64,000 nt of DNA, taken from contig NZ_PPHG01000031.1 in the NCBI RefSeq assembly GCF_002904295.1, positions 36,922-100,921 on the forward strand. The letters are read 5' to 3'. The DNA is from Amycolatopsis sp. CA-128772. Lineage in GTDB: Bacteria > Actinomycetota > Actinomycetes > Mycobacteriales > Pseudonocardiaceae. Positions 26,117-35,445 of this stretch are shown piece after piece (the stretch's first letter is position 1; every line of letters starts with the position of its first letter). The notes beneath the pieces are model-generated. The model did not search any database and was not told the origin of the DNA. It worked only from the letters and a program-made list of their open reading frames with translations. The position numbers were made by a program, and so were the translations under genes.

Positions 26117-27420
26117 CCCAGGAGTGCGTCCACGAAGGCACCCGGCTCGAACGGCGCCAGGTCGTCCGGGCCTTCGCCCAGCCCGACCAGCTTCACCGGG
26201 ACGCCCAGCTCCTTCTGGACCTGGAACACGATCCCGCCCTTGGCCGTCCCGTCCAGCTTCGTCAGCACGATCCCCGTCACGTCGATGACCTCGGCGAACA
26301 CCCGGGCCTGCATGAGGCCGTTCTGGCCCGTCGTCGCGTCCAGGACCAGCAGGACCTCGTCGACCTTCGCCTGCTTCTCGACGACGCGCTTGACCTTGCC
26401 CAGCTCGTCCATCAGGCCCGTCTTCGTGTGGAGCCGGCCCGCCGTGTCGACCAGGACCGCGTCCACGCCCGTGTCCACGCCGCGCTTGACGGCGTCGAAC
26501 GCCACCGCGGCCGGGTCCGCGCCCTCCTTGCCGCGGACGACCTCGGCGCCCACGCGCTCGGCCCACGTCTGCAGCTGGTCGGCCGCCGCCGCGCGGAACG
26601 TGTCCGCCGCGCCCAGCAGGACCGTGCCGCCCTGGGCCACCAGGACGCGGGCGAGCTTGCCCGTGGTCGTCGTCTTGCCCGTGCCGTTGACCCCCGCCAC
26701 CAGCACCACCGCGGGCTGCTTGCGGCCGTCGACGGTGTGCGGCAGCGCCCGGACCGCGCGGTGGCCGTCGGTCGACAGCTGCGCCGTCAGCACCTCGTGC
26801 AGCACCTCGCGCGCCTCCGCGGACGAGCGCACCGCGCGCCGGGACAGCTCGTCGCGCAGCCGCTCGACGATCTGGGTCGTGGTGGCCGCGCCCAGGTCGG
26901 CCATCAGCAGCGTGTCCTCGACGTCCTGCCAGGAGTCCTCGTCGAGGTCGCCGGCGCCGAGCAGGCCGAGCAGGCTCGTCCCGAGCACCGACCGCGACTT
27001 CGACAGCCGGCCGCGCAGCCGCTCCATGCGGCCGGTCGCGGGCTCGATCTCCTCGGCGGCCGGGGCGGTCCCGGCCGGTTCGACGACCTCGGCGTCCGGC
27101 AGCTTGACGTCGCGGACCGTGCGCTGCGCCGAGTCACGCGGGACGGCCGCGTCGTCGCCGACCGCGGGCTGGCCGTCGACCTCGGGCCGGTCCTCGACCG
27201 GGTGCTCGAGGGCGGGTTCTTCCGGCGGGGCCGCCGTGCCGCCCGGCGCGAGCGCGATGCCCCCGATGGCCGCGTACGAGCCGCCCTTCGGTTTCTCCTC
27301 GATCTCGCGCTGGGCGTCCAGGCTGATCCGCCGCCTGCGTGCGATCAGCAGGCCGGTCACCAGCAGGGCGACCAGTACGACGACGGCGACGACTACGAAC
27401 AGGAACCAGGTGCTCGACAC
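26113..27420 (-). CDS. ftsY: Signal recognition particle receptor FtsY
   Basis: The membrane-docking GTPase for SRP-ribosome complexes. The 435-residue protein has a single N-terminal TM helix (WFLFVVVAVVVLVALLVTGL), the actinobacterial form, then an acidic linker to about residue 125 and the NG domain. GTPase motifs are GVNGTGKTTTTGKLARVL (G1), DTFRAAAADQL (G2), DTAGRLHTK (G3) and TKLDGTAKGG (G4). The GTG start has AAAGGATG upstream. Normally it follows smc; here six kilobases with plus-strand genes separate them. Confidence 0.96.
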   Translation of the reverse strand: MSSTWFLFVVVAVVVLVALLVTGLLIARRRRISLDAQREIEEKPKGGSYAAIGGIALAPGGTAAPPEEPALEHPVEDRPEVDGQPAVGDDAAVPRDSAQRTVRDVKLPDAEVVEPAGTAPAAEEIEPATGRMERLRGRLSKSRSVLGTSLLGLLGAGDLDEDSWQDVEDTLLMADLGAATTTQIVERLRDELSRRAVRSSAEAREVLHEVLTAQLSTDGHRAVRALPHTVDGRKQPAVVLVAGVNGTGKTTTTGKLARVLVAQGGTVLLGAADTFRAAAADQLQTWAERVGAEVVRGKEGADPAAVAFDAVKRGVDTGVDAVLVDTAGRLHTKTGLMDELGKVKRVVEKQAKVDEVLLVLDATTGQNGLMQARVFAEVIDVTGIVLTKLDGTAKGGIVFQVQKELGVPVKLVGLGEGPDDLAPFEPGAFVDALLG

Positions 27421-27559
27421 GGGCCCATCCTTTCATCCGCGTCCCCGCCCGCCGGACACCCCGTCCACACAGGCAATTCGCAACAACCTGGGTCCCGATT
27501 GGGCCAAGACTTCACCACGTGGGTTGCGTCACAGGCAACGCTCCACTAAACCCCTCCGG

Positions 27560-28768
27560 ATGGGGATGCGTGCGAGCCACGGCTATCGGGTGATCGGCCT
27601 GATATCGGGCACGTCGATCGACGGGATCGACGTGGCCGCCGCCGACCTGCACGCCGAGGACGGCACGGTCGTCCTGACCCCGCTCGGCGAGCTCGACGTC
27701 CCTTACCCGGAACCCCTGCGCGAAGCCCTGCTCGCCGCGCTGCCGCCGAACCCCTGCACGGCCGGGGAGCTGACGCGGCTGGACACCGGCGTCGGGCAGG
27801 CGTTCGCCGACGCGGCCCGGCGCGGCGCCGCGGAACTCGCCGGCGGCCGCGCGGACCTGGTCGCGTCGCTGGGCCAGACCGTCTTCCACTGGGTCGAGGA
27901 AGGCCACGTCCGCGGCACCCTCCAGCTCGGCCAGCCCGCCTGGATCGCCGAACGCACCGGGCTGCCGGTCTGCGCCGACCTGCGGGCCCGCGACGTGGCC
28001 GCCGGCGGTCACGGCGCACCCCTCGCGAGCACACTCGACCAGCTGTGGCTGCGCGGCCTCGCCGAGGACGCCGGCCACCCGGTCGCCGCGCTCAACCTCG
28101 GCGGCATCGCCAACATCACCGTCGTCACCGCGGGCGCGCCGGCGATCGCCTACGACACCGGGCCGGCCAACGCCCTGCTCGACCTCGCGGCCCACCGGGT
28201 CACCGGGCGGCACCGCGACGTCGACGGCCGGCTCGCGCTCGGCGGGTCGGTGCGCCGGGACCTGCTCGCCCGGCTGCTCGCCGACCCGTACTTCGCCGCC
28301 GCGCCGCCGAAGTCCACCGGCAAGGAGCACTTCAACGCGCCCTACCTCGACGCCGCCCTCCGCGATCTGCCGCCGCTCGAACCCGGCGACCTGCTCGCGA
28401 CGCTGACCGAGCTGACCGCCGTCACCGTGGCCGACGAGTGCCGCCGCCACGGCGTCACCACCGTCATCGCCTCCGGCGGCGGGGTCGCGAACCCCGCGCT
28501 GATGGCGGCGCTGGCCCGCACCCTGCCCGCGGCCGTGCTCAAGACCAGCGACGACCTCGGGCTGCCCGGCGGCGGCAAGGAGGCGTACCTCACTGCGCTG
28601 CTGGGCTGGCTGACCTGGTGCGGCGTGCCCGGTACGGTGCCGTCGGCGACCGGCGCGCGCGGGCCGCGCGTGCTCGGCGCGCTGGTCCCGGGCGCCGGGC
28701 CCCTGATCCTTCCCGCCCCGCTGGGGGGCACCGTGACGCGGTTGCGCGTCGCGGAGAAGACCGGATGA
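27560..28768 (+). CDS. anmK: Anhydro-N-acetylmuramic acid kinase
   Basis: The enzyme opens and phosphorylates 1,6-anhydro-MurNAc to MurNAc-6-phosphate in cell-wall recycling. About 402 residues. The ATP-binding fold motifs are IGLISGTSIDGIDVAAADL at the N-terminus, LGQTVFHW, LQLGQPAWIAERTGLPV, ALNLGGIANITV, YDTGPANALLD, KEHFNAPYLD and VIASGGGVANPALM. ATGs at 27560 and 27566 are both possible starts. A sodium symporter gene follows 15 bases later and probably imports the substrate or a related amino sugar. Confidence 0.93.
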   Translation: MGMRASHGYRVIGLISGTSIDGIDVAAADLHAEDGTVVLTPLGELDVPYPEPLREALLAALPPNPCTAGELTRLDTGVGQAFADAARRGAAELAGGRADLVASLGQTVFHWVEEGHVRGTLQLGQPAWIAERTGLPVCADLRARDVAAGGHGAPLASTLDQLWLRGLAEDAGHPVAALNLGGIANITVVTAGAPAIAYDTGPANALLDLAAHRVTGRHRDVDGRLALGGSVRRDLLARLLADPYFAAAPPKSTGKEHFNAPYLDAALRDLPPLEPGDLLATLTELTAVTVADECRRHGVTTVIASGGGVANPALMAALARTLPAAVLKTSDDLGLPGGGKEAYLTALLGWLTWCGVPGTVPSATGARGPRVLGALVPGAGPLILPAPLGGTVTRLRVAEKTG

Positions 28769-28783
28769 CGGTAGGAGAGATCC

Positions 28784-30340
28784 ATGCGCGGTGTCGACCT
28801 CGCGATCATCGTTGTCTACCTGGCGGCGATGCCGCTGATAGGCGTGCTCGTCGGCCGTAAGCAACGGTCGGCGGCCGACTACTTCGTCGGGGAGCGCAGC
28901 CTGCCGTGGGGCGCGGTGATGCTGTCCGTGGTGGCCACGGAAACCTCGACGCTCACCGTGATCAGCACGCCCGGGCTGGTCTTCGGCAACGCGTTCCTGT
29001 TCCTGCAGCTGGCCTTCGGCTACATCATCGGCCGGACCATCGCCGCGTTCGTGCTGCTGCCGCGGTACTTCCGCGGCAACCTCGTCAGCGCGTACGCGTT
29101 CCTGGGGAAGCGGTTCGGCTCCGGGCTGCAGGGCACCGCGTCGGTGACGTTCGTGATCACGCGGCTGCTCGCCGAGGGCGTGCGGCTGTTCGCCGGCGCC
29201 ATCCCGATCAAGGTGATCCTCGGGCACTACAACATCCACCTGGACTACTGGGTGATCGTCGTCATCCTGACCGCGCTGACCCTGATCTACGCCTACATCG
29301 GCGGGATCAAGGCGGTCGTCTGGGTCGACGTCATCCAGCTGTCGCTCTACCTCGGCGGCGCGGCGGTCGCGGCGATCGTGCTGCTGAACAAGCTGCCGGG
29401 CGACTGGATGAGCCAGGCGTCCGACGACGGCAAGTTCATGCTCGTCGACTTCACGAAGAACCTGCTGACCAGCCCGTACGCCTTCGTGACGGCGGTGCTC
29501 GGCGGCGCGGCGCTGTCGATGGCTTCGCACGGGGCCGACCAGCTGATCGCGCAGCGGCTGATGGCCACGCGCAGCCTGCGTGACGGCCAGAAGGCCCTGA
29601 TCGGCAGCGGCGTCATCGTCACCGTGCAGTTCGCGCTGTTCCTGCTGGTCGGGGCGATGCTGTGGGTGTTCGACGGCCGCAAGTCGGTCGCGCAGCTCGG
29701 GCTGCAGAGCCCGGACGACGTGTTCTCGCGGTTCATCATCGACGACCTGCCGGCCGGCGTCTCCGGCCTGCTCATCGCGGGCGTGCTGGCGTCGACCATG
29801 GGTGCGCTGGCCTCGGCGCTCAACGCGCTTTCGACGTCCACCGTGGCCGACCTCTACCAGCGGTTCACCAAGCGCTCGCCGGAGGACTCGAAGCTGCTGA
29901 AGCACGGCCGCATGTGGACGCTGATCTGGGCCGTGGTGTTCGCCGTGTTCGCGTCGCTGTTCTCGACCACGAAGAACTCGGTCATCGAACTCGGCCTGGC
30001 GATCACCGGCTACACCTACGGCGCCCTGCTCGGCTCGTTCCTGCTCGGCCTGCTGATCAAGAAGGCGCGGCAGGTGGACGCGATCATCGCGTTCGTGGCC
30101 ACCGTCGTGGTGATGGCGTTCGTCATCCTCGGGGTCAAGTTCAGCGCGAAGACCGGCGGCCTGATCGGCATCGACTTCAGCAAGGCGGCCGGGGACAAGG
30201 TGGCGCTCGCCTACCCGTGGTACACGCTGCTGGGGGTGGTGATCACGCTGGTCGTGGGCGGGTTGCTGGCCCTGCGGCACCGGACGCCCGACCCCAAGGC
30301 GGCCGAGGCCGAAGCGGTGTCGGAGGAGATCGCCGCCTGA
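28784..30340 (+). CDS. Sodium:solute symporter (SSS family)
   Basis: A 518-residue transporter with about 13 predicted membrane helices. SSS motifs include DYFVGERSLPWGAVMLS, VATETSTLTVISTPGLVFG (sodium-site region), YAYIGGIKAVVWVDVIQ and SMASHGADQLIAQRLMATRS, the signature loop. TAGGAG lies just before the ATG. It is cotranscribed with anmK, so the solute is most likely an amino sugar such as anhydro-MurNAc or sialic-acid-like compounds; this is inferred from context only. Confidence 0.88.
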   Translation: MRGVDLAIIVVYLAAMPLIGVLVGRKQRSAADYFVGERSLPWGAVMLSVVATETSTLTVISTPGLVFGNAFLFLQLAFGYIIGRTIAAFVLLPRYFRGNLVSAYAFLGKRFGSGLQGTASVTFVITRLLAEGVRLFAGAIPIKVILGHYNIHLDYWVIVVILTALTLIYAYIGGIKAVVWVDVIQLSLYLGGAAVAAIVLLNKLPGDWMSQASDDGKFMLVDFTKNLLTSPYAFVTAVLGGAALSMASHGADQLIAQRLMATRSLRDGQKALIGSGVIVTVQFALFLLVGAMLWVFDGRKSVAQLGLQSPDDVFSRFIIDDLPAGVSGLLIAGVLASTMGALASALNALSTSTVADLYQRFTKRSPEDSKLLKHGRMWTLIWAVVFAVFASLFSTTKNSVIELGLAITGYTYGALLGSFLLGLLIKKARQVDAIIAFVATVVVMAFVILGVKFSAKTGGLIGIDFSKAAGDKVALAYPWYTLLGVVITLVVGGLLALRHRTPDPKAAEAEAVSEEIAA

Positions 30341-30357
30341 TTCTTCTGAACCGCTTC

Positions 30358-30393
30358 CGGCGGGCGCCCGTGTCGTCTTGCGGGAGCCCGCCG
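30358..30393 (+). terminator. Hairpin after symporter gene
   Basis: CGGCGGGCGCCCG (30358-30370) pairs with CGGGAGCCCGCCG (30381-30393), with one mismatch and a short T-rich loop. No U tract follows. Confidence 0.5.
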
Positions 30394-30426
30394 AAAAGCG
30401 GCGGGAGGATTTCGAAGGTGGAGCTC

Positions 30427-30927
30427 ATGAAGCGGATGACGGTGGCGCTCGCGATCGGCGCCCTGCTGGTCGGTGGCGCGGCGACGGCCTCGGCCACCCC
30501 GGCGGGGGCGAAGGTGCCGGACGCGGTCAAGGTGCCGGCCGGCAACGTCGCGCTGGCGAGCTATCCGGCCGAAGGCGTGCAGATCTACGGGTGCACGAAC
30601 GGCGCGTGGGCGCTGGTCCAGCCGGCGGCGGTGCTCTCGCGGCACGGGCAGCCGGTGGCCCTGCACAGCAAGGGTCCGGTCTGGACGTCCATTGTGGACG
30701 GCAGCACGGTCGGCGCGGCGGCGGTCGCGAATTCCCCGCGCGACGGCGCGATCCCGCAGCTGCTGCTCAAGGCGAACCCGAACACCGGCAACGGCATCTT
30801 CGGCAAGGTGACGTACATCCAGCGGCTCAACACCCGCGGCGGCGTGGCCCCGGCCGGAACCTGCACGGACGGCGCGCAGACCGCGGTGCGCTACTCGGCG
30901 GACTACGCCTTCTGGGTCGCCGGATAA
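30427..30927 (+). CDS. Secreted DUF3455-like protein
   Basis: A 166-residue exported protein. The signal peptide is KRMTVALAIGALLVGGAATA ending at ASA. The mature part has PAGNVALASYPAEGVQIYGC, WALVQPAAVL, GPVWTSIVDGSTV, AIPQLLLKANPNTGNGIFG, VTYIQRLNTRGGVAPAGTC and YSADYAFWVAG. This matches the small DUF3455 family of secreted proteins of unknown role, found in bacteria and fungi. GGTGGAG precedes the ATG. It follows the anmK-symporter pair after a hairpin, so it is probably a separate transcript. Confidence 0.8.
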   Translation: MKRMTVALAIGALLVGGAATASATPAGAKVPDAVKVPAGNVALASYPAEGVQIYGCTNGAWALVQPAAVLSRHGQPVALHSKGPVWTSIVDGSTVGAAAVANSPRDGAIPQLLLKANPNTGNGIFGKVTYIQRLNTRGGVAPAGTCTDGAQTAVRYSADYAFWVAG

Positions 30928-30982
30928 GCGGATGTGGTGCCCCTCCCGGCCCCGTAACCTGGGCATCGGGAGGGGATGCACC

Positions 30983-31207
30983 ATGGGGTTCTTCATCGGT
31001 CTCGGCGTGGTGCTGGCGGTCGCGCTCGTCATCGCGCTGGTCGTGGACCGGTCCGACCGCAAGCGCGGGGTCAAGCACGGGATACTCCGGCCGCGCGGGC
31101 GCCGGCCGCAGCTGGGCGACGCCGGCAGCGTCGGCAACGACCTGCGGCACTACGAACCGCGCGTGCGCGGCGAAGACCGCCGCGTGCCGCGCGAAGACGA
31201 GATGTGA
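30983..31207 (+). CDS. Small single-TM membrane protein
   Basis: A 74-residue protein. GFFIGLGVVLAVALVIALVV is a single N-terminal membrane helix; the rest is a very basic and acidic cytoplasmic tail (DRSDRKRGVKHG, RRPQLGDAGS, RVRGEDRRVPREDEM). GGGAGGGG lies upstream of the ATG. It converges on smc with six bases between stops. No family is recognised. Confidence 0.6.
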   Translation: MGFFIGLGVVLAVALVIALVVDRSDRKRGVKHGILRPRGRRPQLGDAGSVGNDLRHYEPRVRGEDRRVPREDEM

Positions 31208-31213
31208 CGCGCC

Positions 31214-34200
31214 TCAGCCGACCGCGACCGGTTCGTCGTCGGCCGTGCGCAGGCGCTGCGAGATCACCTTCGTGATGCCGTCGCCCTGCATGCTTACGCC
31301 GTAGAGCGCGTCGGCGATCTCCATGGTCGGCTTCTGGTGGGTGATGATGATCAGCTGCGACGAGTCGCGCAGCTGCTCCAGGAGCCCGATCAGGCGGCGC
31401 ATGTTCGTGTCGTCGAGCGCCGCCTCGACCTCGTCCATCACGTAGAAGGGTGAGGGCCGGGCGCGGAAGATCGCGACCAGCATGCCCACCGCGACCAGCG
31501 ACTTCTCGCCACCCGAGAGCAGCGAAAGCCGCTTGACCTTCTTGCCCGGCGGGCGCGCCTCGACGTCGACGCCGGTGGCCAGCAGGTCGTCCGGCTCGGT
31601 GAGGACCATCCGGCCCTCGCCGCCCGGGAAGAGCACGCCGAACACCGTCTCGAACTCGCGGGCCACGTCCGCGTACGCGCCGGCGAAGACCTCGAGGATC
31701 TTCTCGTCGACCTGCTTGATGACCGCTTCGAGGTCCTTGCGGGTGTCCTTGAGGTCTTCCAGCTGGGTGGAGAGGAACTTGTACCGCTCCTCCAGCGCCG
31801 CGAACTCCTCCAGCGCCAGGGGGTTCACCTTGCCCAGCAACGACAGGTCCTTCTCGGCGCGCTTGGCCCGGCGGGCCTGGGTGTCGCGGTCGTAGGGCAT
31901 CGGCGGCGGCGGGGTGACGTCCTCGCCGCGGTCCTTGGCCGCTTCGTACTCGGCCATCTCGCCCGCGCTCGGCGGGACCGGGACGTCCGGGCCGTACTCC
32001 TGCACCAGATCCGTGAGGCCGATGCCGAAGTCTTCGGCGATCTTGGCTTCCAGGGTCTCCAGCCGCAGCCGCTGCTCGGCGCGCAGCACCTCGTCGCGGT
32101 GCACGGCGTCGGTCAGCTTCTCCAGCTCGCCGGTCAGCTCGCGGACCTTCGCGCGGACGCTCGTCAGGGCCTGCTCGCGGCTCTGGCGGCGGGCCTGGAC
32201 CTGGTCGCGTTCGACGGCGGCGCGCTGCACGGAGTGCTCGATGCGTTCCAGGGCGAGCTCGCCCGCGTTGACGACGGCGTTGGCGATCCCGGCGCCGCGC
32301 TTGCGGGCCGCGGCGGCGCGCTCGGCGCGTTCGCGGGCCTGCTGCTCGGCGTGCGCGGCGCGGCGGAGCCCTTCGGCCTTGCCCGCGATGCTGCGGGCCC
32401 GCTCCTCGGAGGTGCGCTGCGCGAGCCGCGCTTCCATCTCTTCCTGCCGGACGACGGCCAGTTCCTCGACGGCGGCATCGCGCTCGGCGGTGTCCGGGTC
32501 GTCCTCGACGGGCTGCTCGGCGACGGCGGCGAGCCGCTCTTCCAGCTCGGCGAGCTGGGCCAGCGCCTGGACGCGGCTCTGCTCGACCTTCGCGCGCTGC
32601 CCGGAGAACCGCTCCACCTCGGCCTGGGCCTGGCGGGCCGCCTGCTCCATCCGGTTGAGCCGCTCCGACGACCTGGCCTTGCGGACCTTGGCCTCGCCCA
32701 GGGCGTCCTTGGCCCGGGAAACTTCTTCGCGGCGCGCCTGCTGCTCGGCGCGGGCGCCTTCCAGCTCGGCCGCGTACCGCTCCAGCGAGCGTTCGGCCAG
32801 GCGGAGGCGTTCCCCCGCCTCGTCGACGGCGGCCTGGACCTCGATCACGCTCTCGCGCTTGCCGGAGCCACCGATGGCCCAGCGTGCCCCGAAGACGTCG
32901 CCCTCGGCGGTGACCGCGCGGACCTCCGGGTGCACCGCGACCAGCTGCCGCGCCGCGTCGAGGTCGCGGACCAGGGCCAGCTTGTCGAGGGCCTGCTCGA
33001 CCGCGGGCCGCAGCTGCGCCGGCGCCTGGACGACCTCACGGGCCCAGCGGGCCCCTTCCGGCAGCGACGGCCACGAATACGTGTCCACAGTGGACTCCGG
33101 ACCGCCGAGCAGGATGCCCGCGCGACCGGAGTCGGTGTCCTTCAGGTACTTCAGGGCACGGAGGGCGTCTTCGCCGCCCGCGACGGCGATGGCGTCGGCC
33201 ACCGGGCCGAGGGCCGCGGCCAGCGCGACTTCGTGCCCCGGCTCGACGGTGAGCAGCGCGGCGACCGAGCCGAGCAGGCCCGGCAGCTCGTGGGACGCAC
33301 CGAGCAGCGCGCCCGCGCCGTCCTTGCGCTTGAGTCCCATGGACAGCGCCTCGACGCGCGCCTTCTCCGACGCGATCTCGCGTTCGGCGGCGCGTTCGGC
33401 CTTGACCAGCTCTTCGACGCGGGCCTTGGCCGCGTTGTTGGCCTCGACCGCGCGGTCGTGGCGGTCCATCAGGCCGGCGTCGTCGGATTCCTCCGCGCCG
33501 CCCTCGGCCTTGGCCATCTCGAGCTCTTCGACGGCGATCTCGGCGCGCTCGGCGGCTTCCTCGAGGGAGACGCTGAGCCGGTCGATCTCGTCGGAGGTGG
33601 CGCCGTTCTTGCTGCGCAGCGCCTCGACCTGGCCGGTCAGCTTGGCCATGCCCTCGCGGCGGTCGGCGATGGCGCGGACGGCGGCCCAGTGCGCGCGCTC
33701 GGCCGCCTGGACGCGCTGTTCGAGGTCCTCGCGCCGCAGGATGGTCTGGGCGAGCAGCTCCCGGGCCTCCATGACGGCCTCGTTGAGCTCTTCTTCCTGC
33801 TCGGCGACGCGCTCGGCCTCTTCGAGGAGTTCTTCGGGGTCGCGGCCGCCGGTCGACGTCGAGACGTCGGCGGAGAGGTGCCGCTGGCGTTCGACGGCGA
33901 GGCGGACGGTGCCGCGCAGCCGCTCGGCCAGGGCCGACAGCTTGTACCAGGTCTCCTGCGCGGTCTGCAGCAGCGGCGCGTCCTCGGCGAGGGAGGCTTC
34001 CAGCTCGGCTTCCTCGGCCGAAACGAGCTCGAGGTGCTGCTCGACCTCGGCGCGGCGCCGGCGGGCCGTCTTCTCGTCGGCTTCGTCGCGGGCGATCGTG
34101 TCGCGCTGGGTGACCAGGTCGTCGGCGAGCAGGCGCAGGCGGGAGTCGCGCAGCTCGGACTGGACCGACTGGGCCTTGCGGGCGATCTCGGCCTGCTTGC

Positions 34201-34816
34201 CCAGGGGCTTGAGCTGGCGGCGCAGCTCGGTGGTGAGGTCGCCGAGGCGGTCGAGGTTGCCCTGCATGTTGGCCAGCTTGCGCAGGGTTTGTTCCTTGCG
34301 CTTGCGGTGCTTGAGGACGCCGGCGGCCTCTTCGATGAAGGCGCGGCGCTCCTCGGGCTTGGACTCGAGGATGGCCGACAGCTGGCCCTGCCCGACGATG
34401 ACGTGCATCTCGCGGCCGATACCGGAGTCGGACAGCAGTTCCTGGACGTCCATCAGGCGGCAGCGGTCGCCGTTGATCTCGTACTCGCTCGCGCCGTCGC
34501 GGAACATCCGGCGGGTGATCGAGACCTCGGAGTACTCGATGGGCAGCGCGCCGTCGGCGTTGTCGATGGTGAGGGTGACCTCGGCGCGGCCGAGCGGGGC
34601 GCGCCCCGCGGTGCCGGCGAAGATGACGTCCTCCATCTTGCCGCCGCGCAGGTCCTTGGCGCCCTGGGTGCCCATCACCCAGCGCAGCGCGTCCAGCACG
34701 TTCGACTTGCCGGAGCCGTTCGGCCCGACCACGCAGGTGATGCCGGGTTCGAAGCGCAGCGTGGTGGCCGAGGCGAAGGATTTGAAGCCCTTGAGCGTCA
34801 GGCTTTTCAGGTGCAC
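31214..34816 (-). CDS. smc: Chromosome segregation protein SMC
   Basis: The ATPase of the bacterial condensin. The 1200-residue protein shows the complete layout: N-terminal Walker A (CVVGPNGSGKSNVLDALRWV) near residue 30, long heptad coiled coils on both sides, a hinge with LLGSVAALLTVEPGHEVALA and GGEDALRALKYLKDTDSGRA near residues 520-640, and a C-terminal half with the signature RLSLLSGGEKSLVAVGMLVA and Walker B YVMDEVEAALDD. The GTG start (VHLKSLTLKGFKSFA) is the standard N-terminus. scpA and scpB are not in the window. Acylphosphatase lies upstream, as in other actinobacteria. Confidence 0.97.
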   Translation of the reverse strand: MHLKSLTLKGFKSFASATTLRFEPGITCVVGPNGSGKSNVLDALRWVMGTQGAKDLRGGKMEDVIFAGTAGRAPLGRAEVTLTIDNADGALPIEYSEVSITRRMFRDGASEYEINGDRCRLMDVQELLSDSGIGREMHVIVGQGQLSAILESKPEERRAFIEEAAGVLKHRKRKEQTLRKLANMQGNLDRLGDLTTELRRQLKPLGKQAEIARKAQSVQSELRDSRLRLLADDLVTQRDTIARDEADEKTARRRRAEVEQHLELVSAEEAELEASLAEDAPLLQTAQETWYKLSALAERLRGTVRLAVERQRHLSADVSTSTGGRDPEELLEEAERVAEQEEELNEAVMEARELLAQTILRREDLEQRVQAAERAHWAAVRAIADRREGMAKLTGQVEALRSKNGATSDEIDRLSVSLEEAAERAEIAVEELEMAKAEGGAEESDDAGLMDRHDRAVEANNAAKARVEELVKAERAAEREIASEKARVEALSMGLKRKDGAGALLGASHELPGLLGSVAALLTVEPGHEVALAAALGPVADAIAVAGGEDALRALKYLKDTDSGRAGILLGGPESTVDTYSWPSLPEGARWAREVVQAPAQLRPAVEQALDKLALVRDLDAARQLVAVHPEVRAVTAEGDVFGARWAIGGSGKRESVIEVQAAVDEAGERLRLAERSLERYAAELEGARAEQQARREEVSRAKDALGEAKVRKARSSERLNRMEQAARQAQAEVERFSGQRAKVEQSRVQALAQLAELEERLAAVAEQPVEDDPDTAERDAAVEELAVVRQEEMEARLAQRTSEERARSIAGKAEGLRRAAHAEQQARERAERAAAARKRGAGIANAVVNAGELALERIEHSVQRAAVERDQVQARRQSREQALTSVRAKVRELTGELEKLTDAVHRDEVLRAEQRLRLETLEAKIAEDFGIGLTDLVQEYGPDVPVPPSAGEMAEYEAAKDRGEDVTPPPPMPYDRDTQARRAKRAEKDLSLLGKVNPLALEEFAALEERYKFLSTQLEDLKDTRKDLEAVIKQVDEKILEVFAGAYADVAREFETVFGVLFPGGEGRMVLTEPDDLLATGVDVEARPPGKKVKRLSLLSGGEKSLVAVGMLVAIFRARPSPFYVMDEVEAALDDTNMRRLIGLLEQLRDSSQLIIITHQKPTMEIADALYGVSMQGDGITKVISQRLRTADDEPVAVG

Positions 34817-34984
34817 TGGGTGCTGACCCCTCTGGCTGCCGGTACTGGCGTTTCAATCGTGCCAGGCTACCTGGGGGTCTCCGGGGACTGCCGGACGCGC
34901 CCCCTCCTCGGCGCGCCTAGCACACCCGGCGACGACCCGGCAACACCACAAGCCACACCGGCCCCGGACGGACCAAGGCGTTCC

Positions 34985-35272
34985 CTACCGCTCGACGAAC
35001 CCCGAGAGTCCCCCTTTCGGGGCTGACCAGCGCTCGGCGACGTGCTCCACACTTCCGGGTGATTCTCCCGACCGCAGCGCGGACAACAGCCGCTGACAGT
35101 GGTCGCGGCTACCCTCCGCTATGACCTCGACACGGCCGTCGGCGAGGTTGCTCGCGCTCCCGACCAAGCCGAGCTCCAGCGCACGACTGCGCGTCCACCA
35201 GCGGAAACCGACACCCTGCACCCGGCCCCGGACCCACGCCGTCAGCCGGGTGCAGGTTTCTTCCTCACTCAC
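34985..35272 (-). CDS. acyP: Acylphosphatase
   Basis: The enzyme hydrolyses acyl phosphates. The protein has 95 residues, the family length. The catalytic loop is AWVRGRVQGVGFRWWTRSRA, with the active arginine, and the asparagine is in VGSASNLADGRVEVIAEG, matching G-x-V-x-N-x-x-D-G-x-V. I chose the GTG at 35272 (VSEEETCTRL), which has GGGAGGA upstream; the frame extends further with nonconserved sequence. It precedes smc on the same strand with 168 bases between, so smc may have its own promoter. Confidence 0.93.
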   Translation of the reverse strand: MSEEETCTRLTAWVRGRVQGVGFRWWTRSRALELGLVGSASNLADGRVEVIAEGSRDHCQRLLSALRSGESPGSVEHVAERWSAPKGGLSGFVER

Positions 35273-35445
35273 CCGATTCCTCCCATCTGGGTCCACTGAC
35301 CGCGCACAGTAACGGATCAAGGCCACTACCTGGGGGAATACCCGCGCGCCGGTGATAACCTCGCCGCCGAGGTCGCTCCCCGCCGTGGCTTTGCCCCGAT
35401 CCACGACCTCGCCCGCGCCTCCCCGAATTCCCCTAGGAGCCCCGT

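Noticed and set aside
31914..34826. Very long open frames on the plus strand across smc
   Set aside because: They are Ser/Arg- or Gly/Leu-rich antisense readings of the smc coiled coil; no domain is recognisable and smc is intact.
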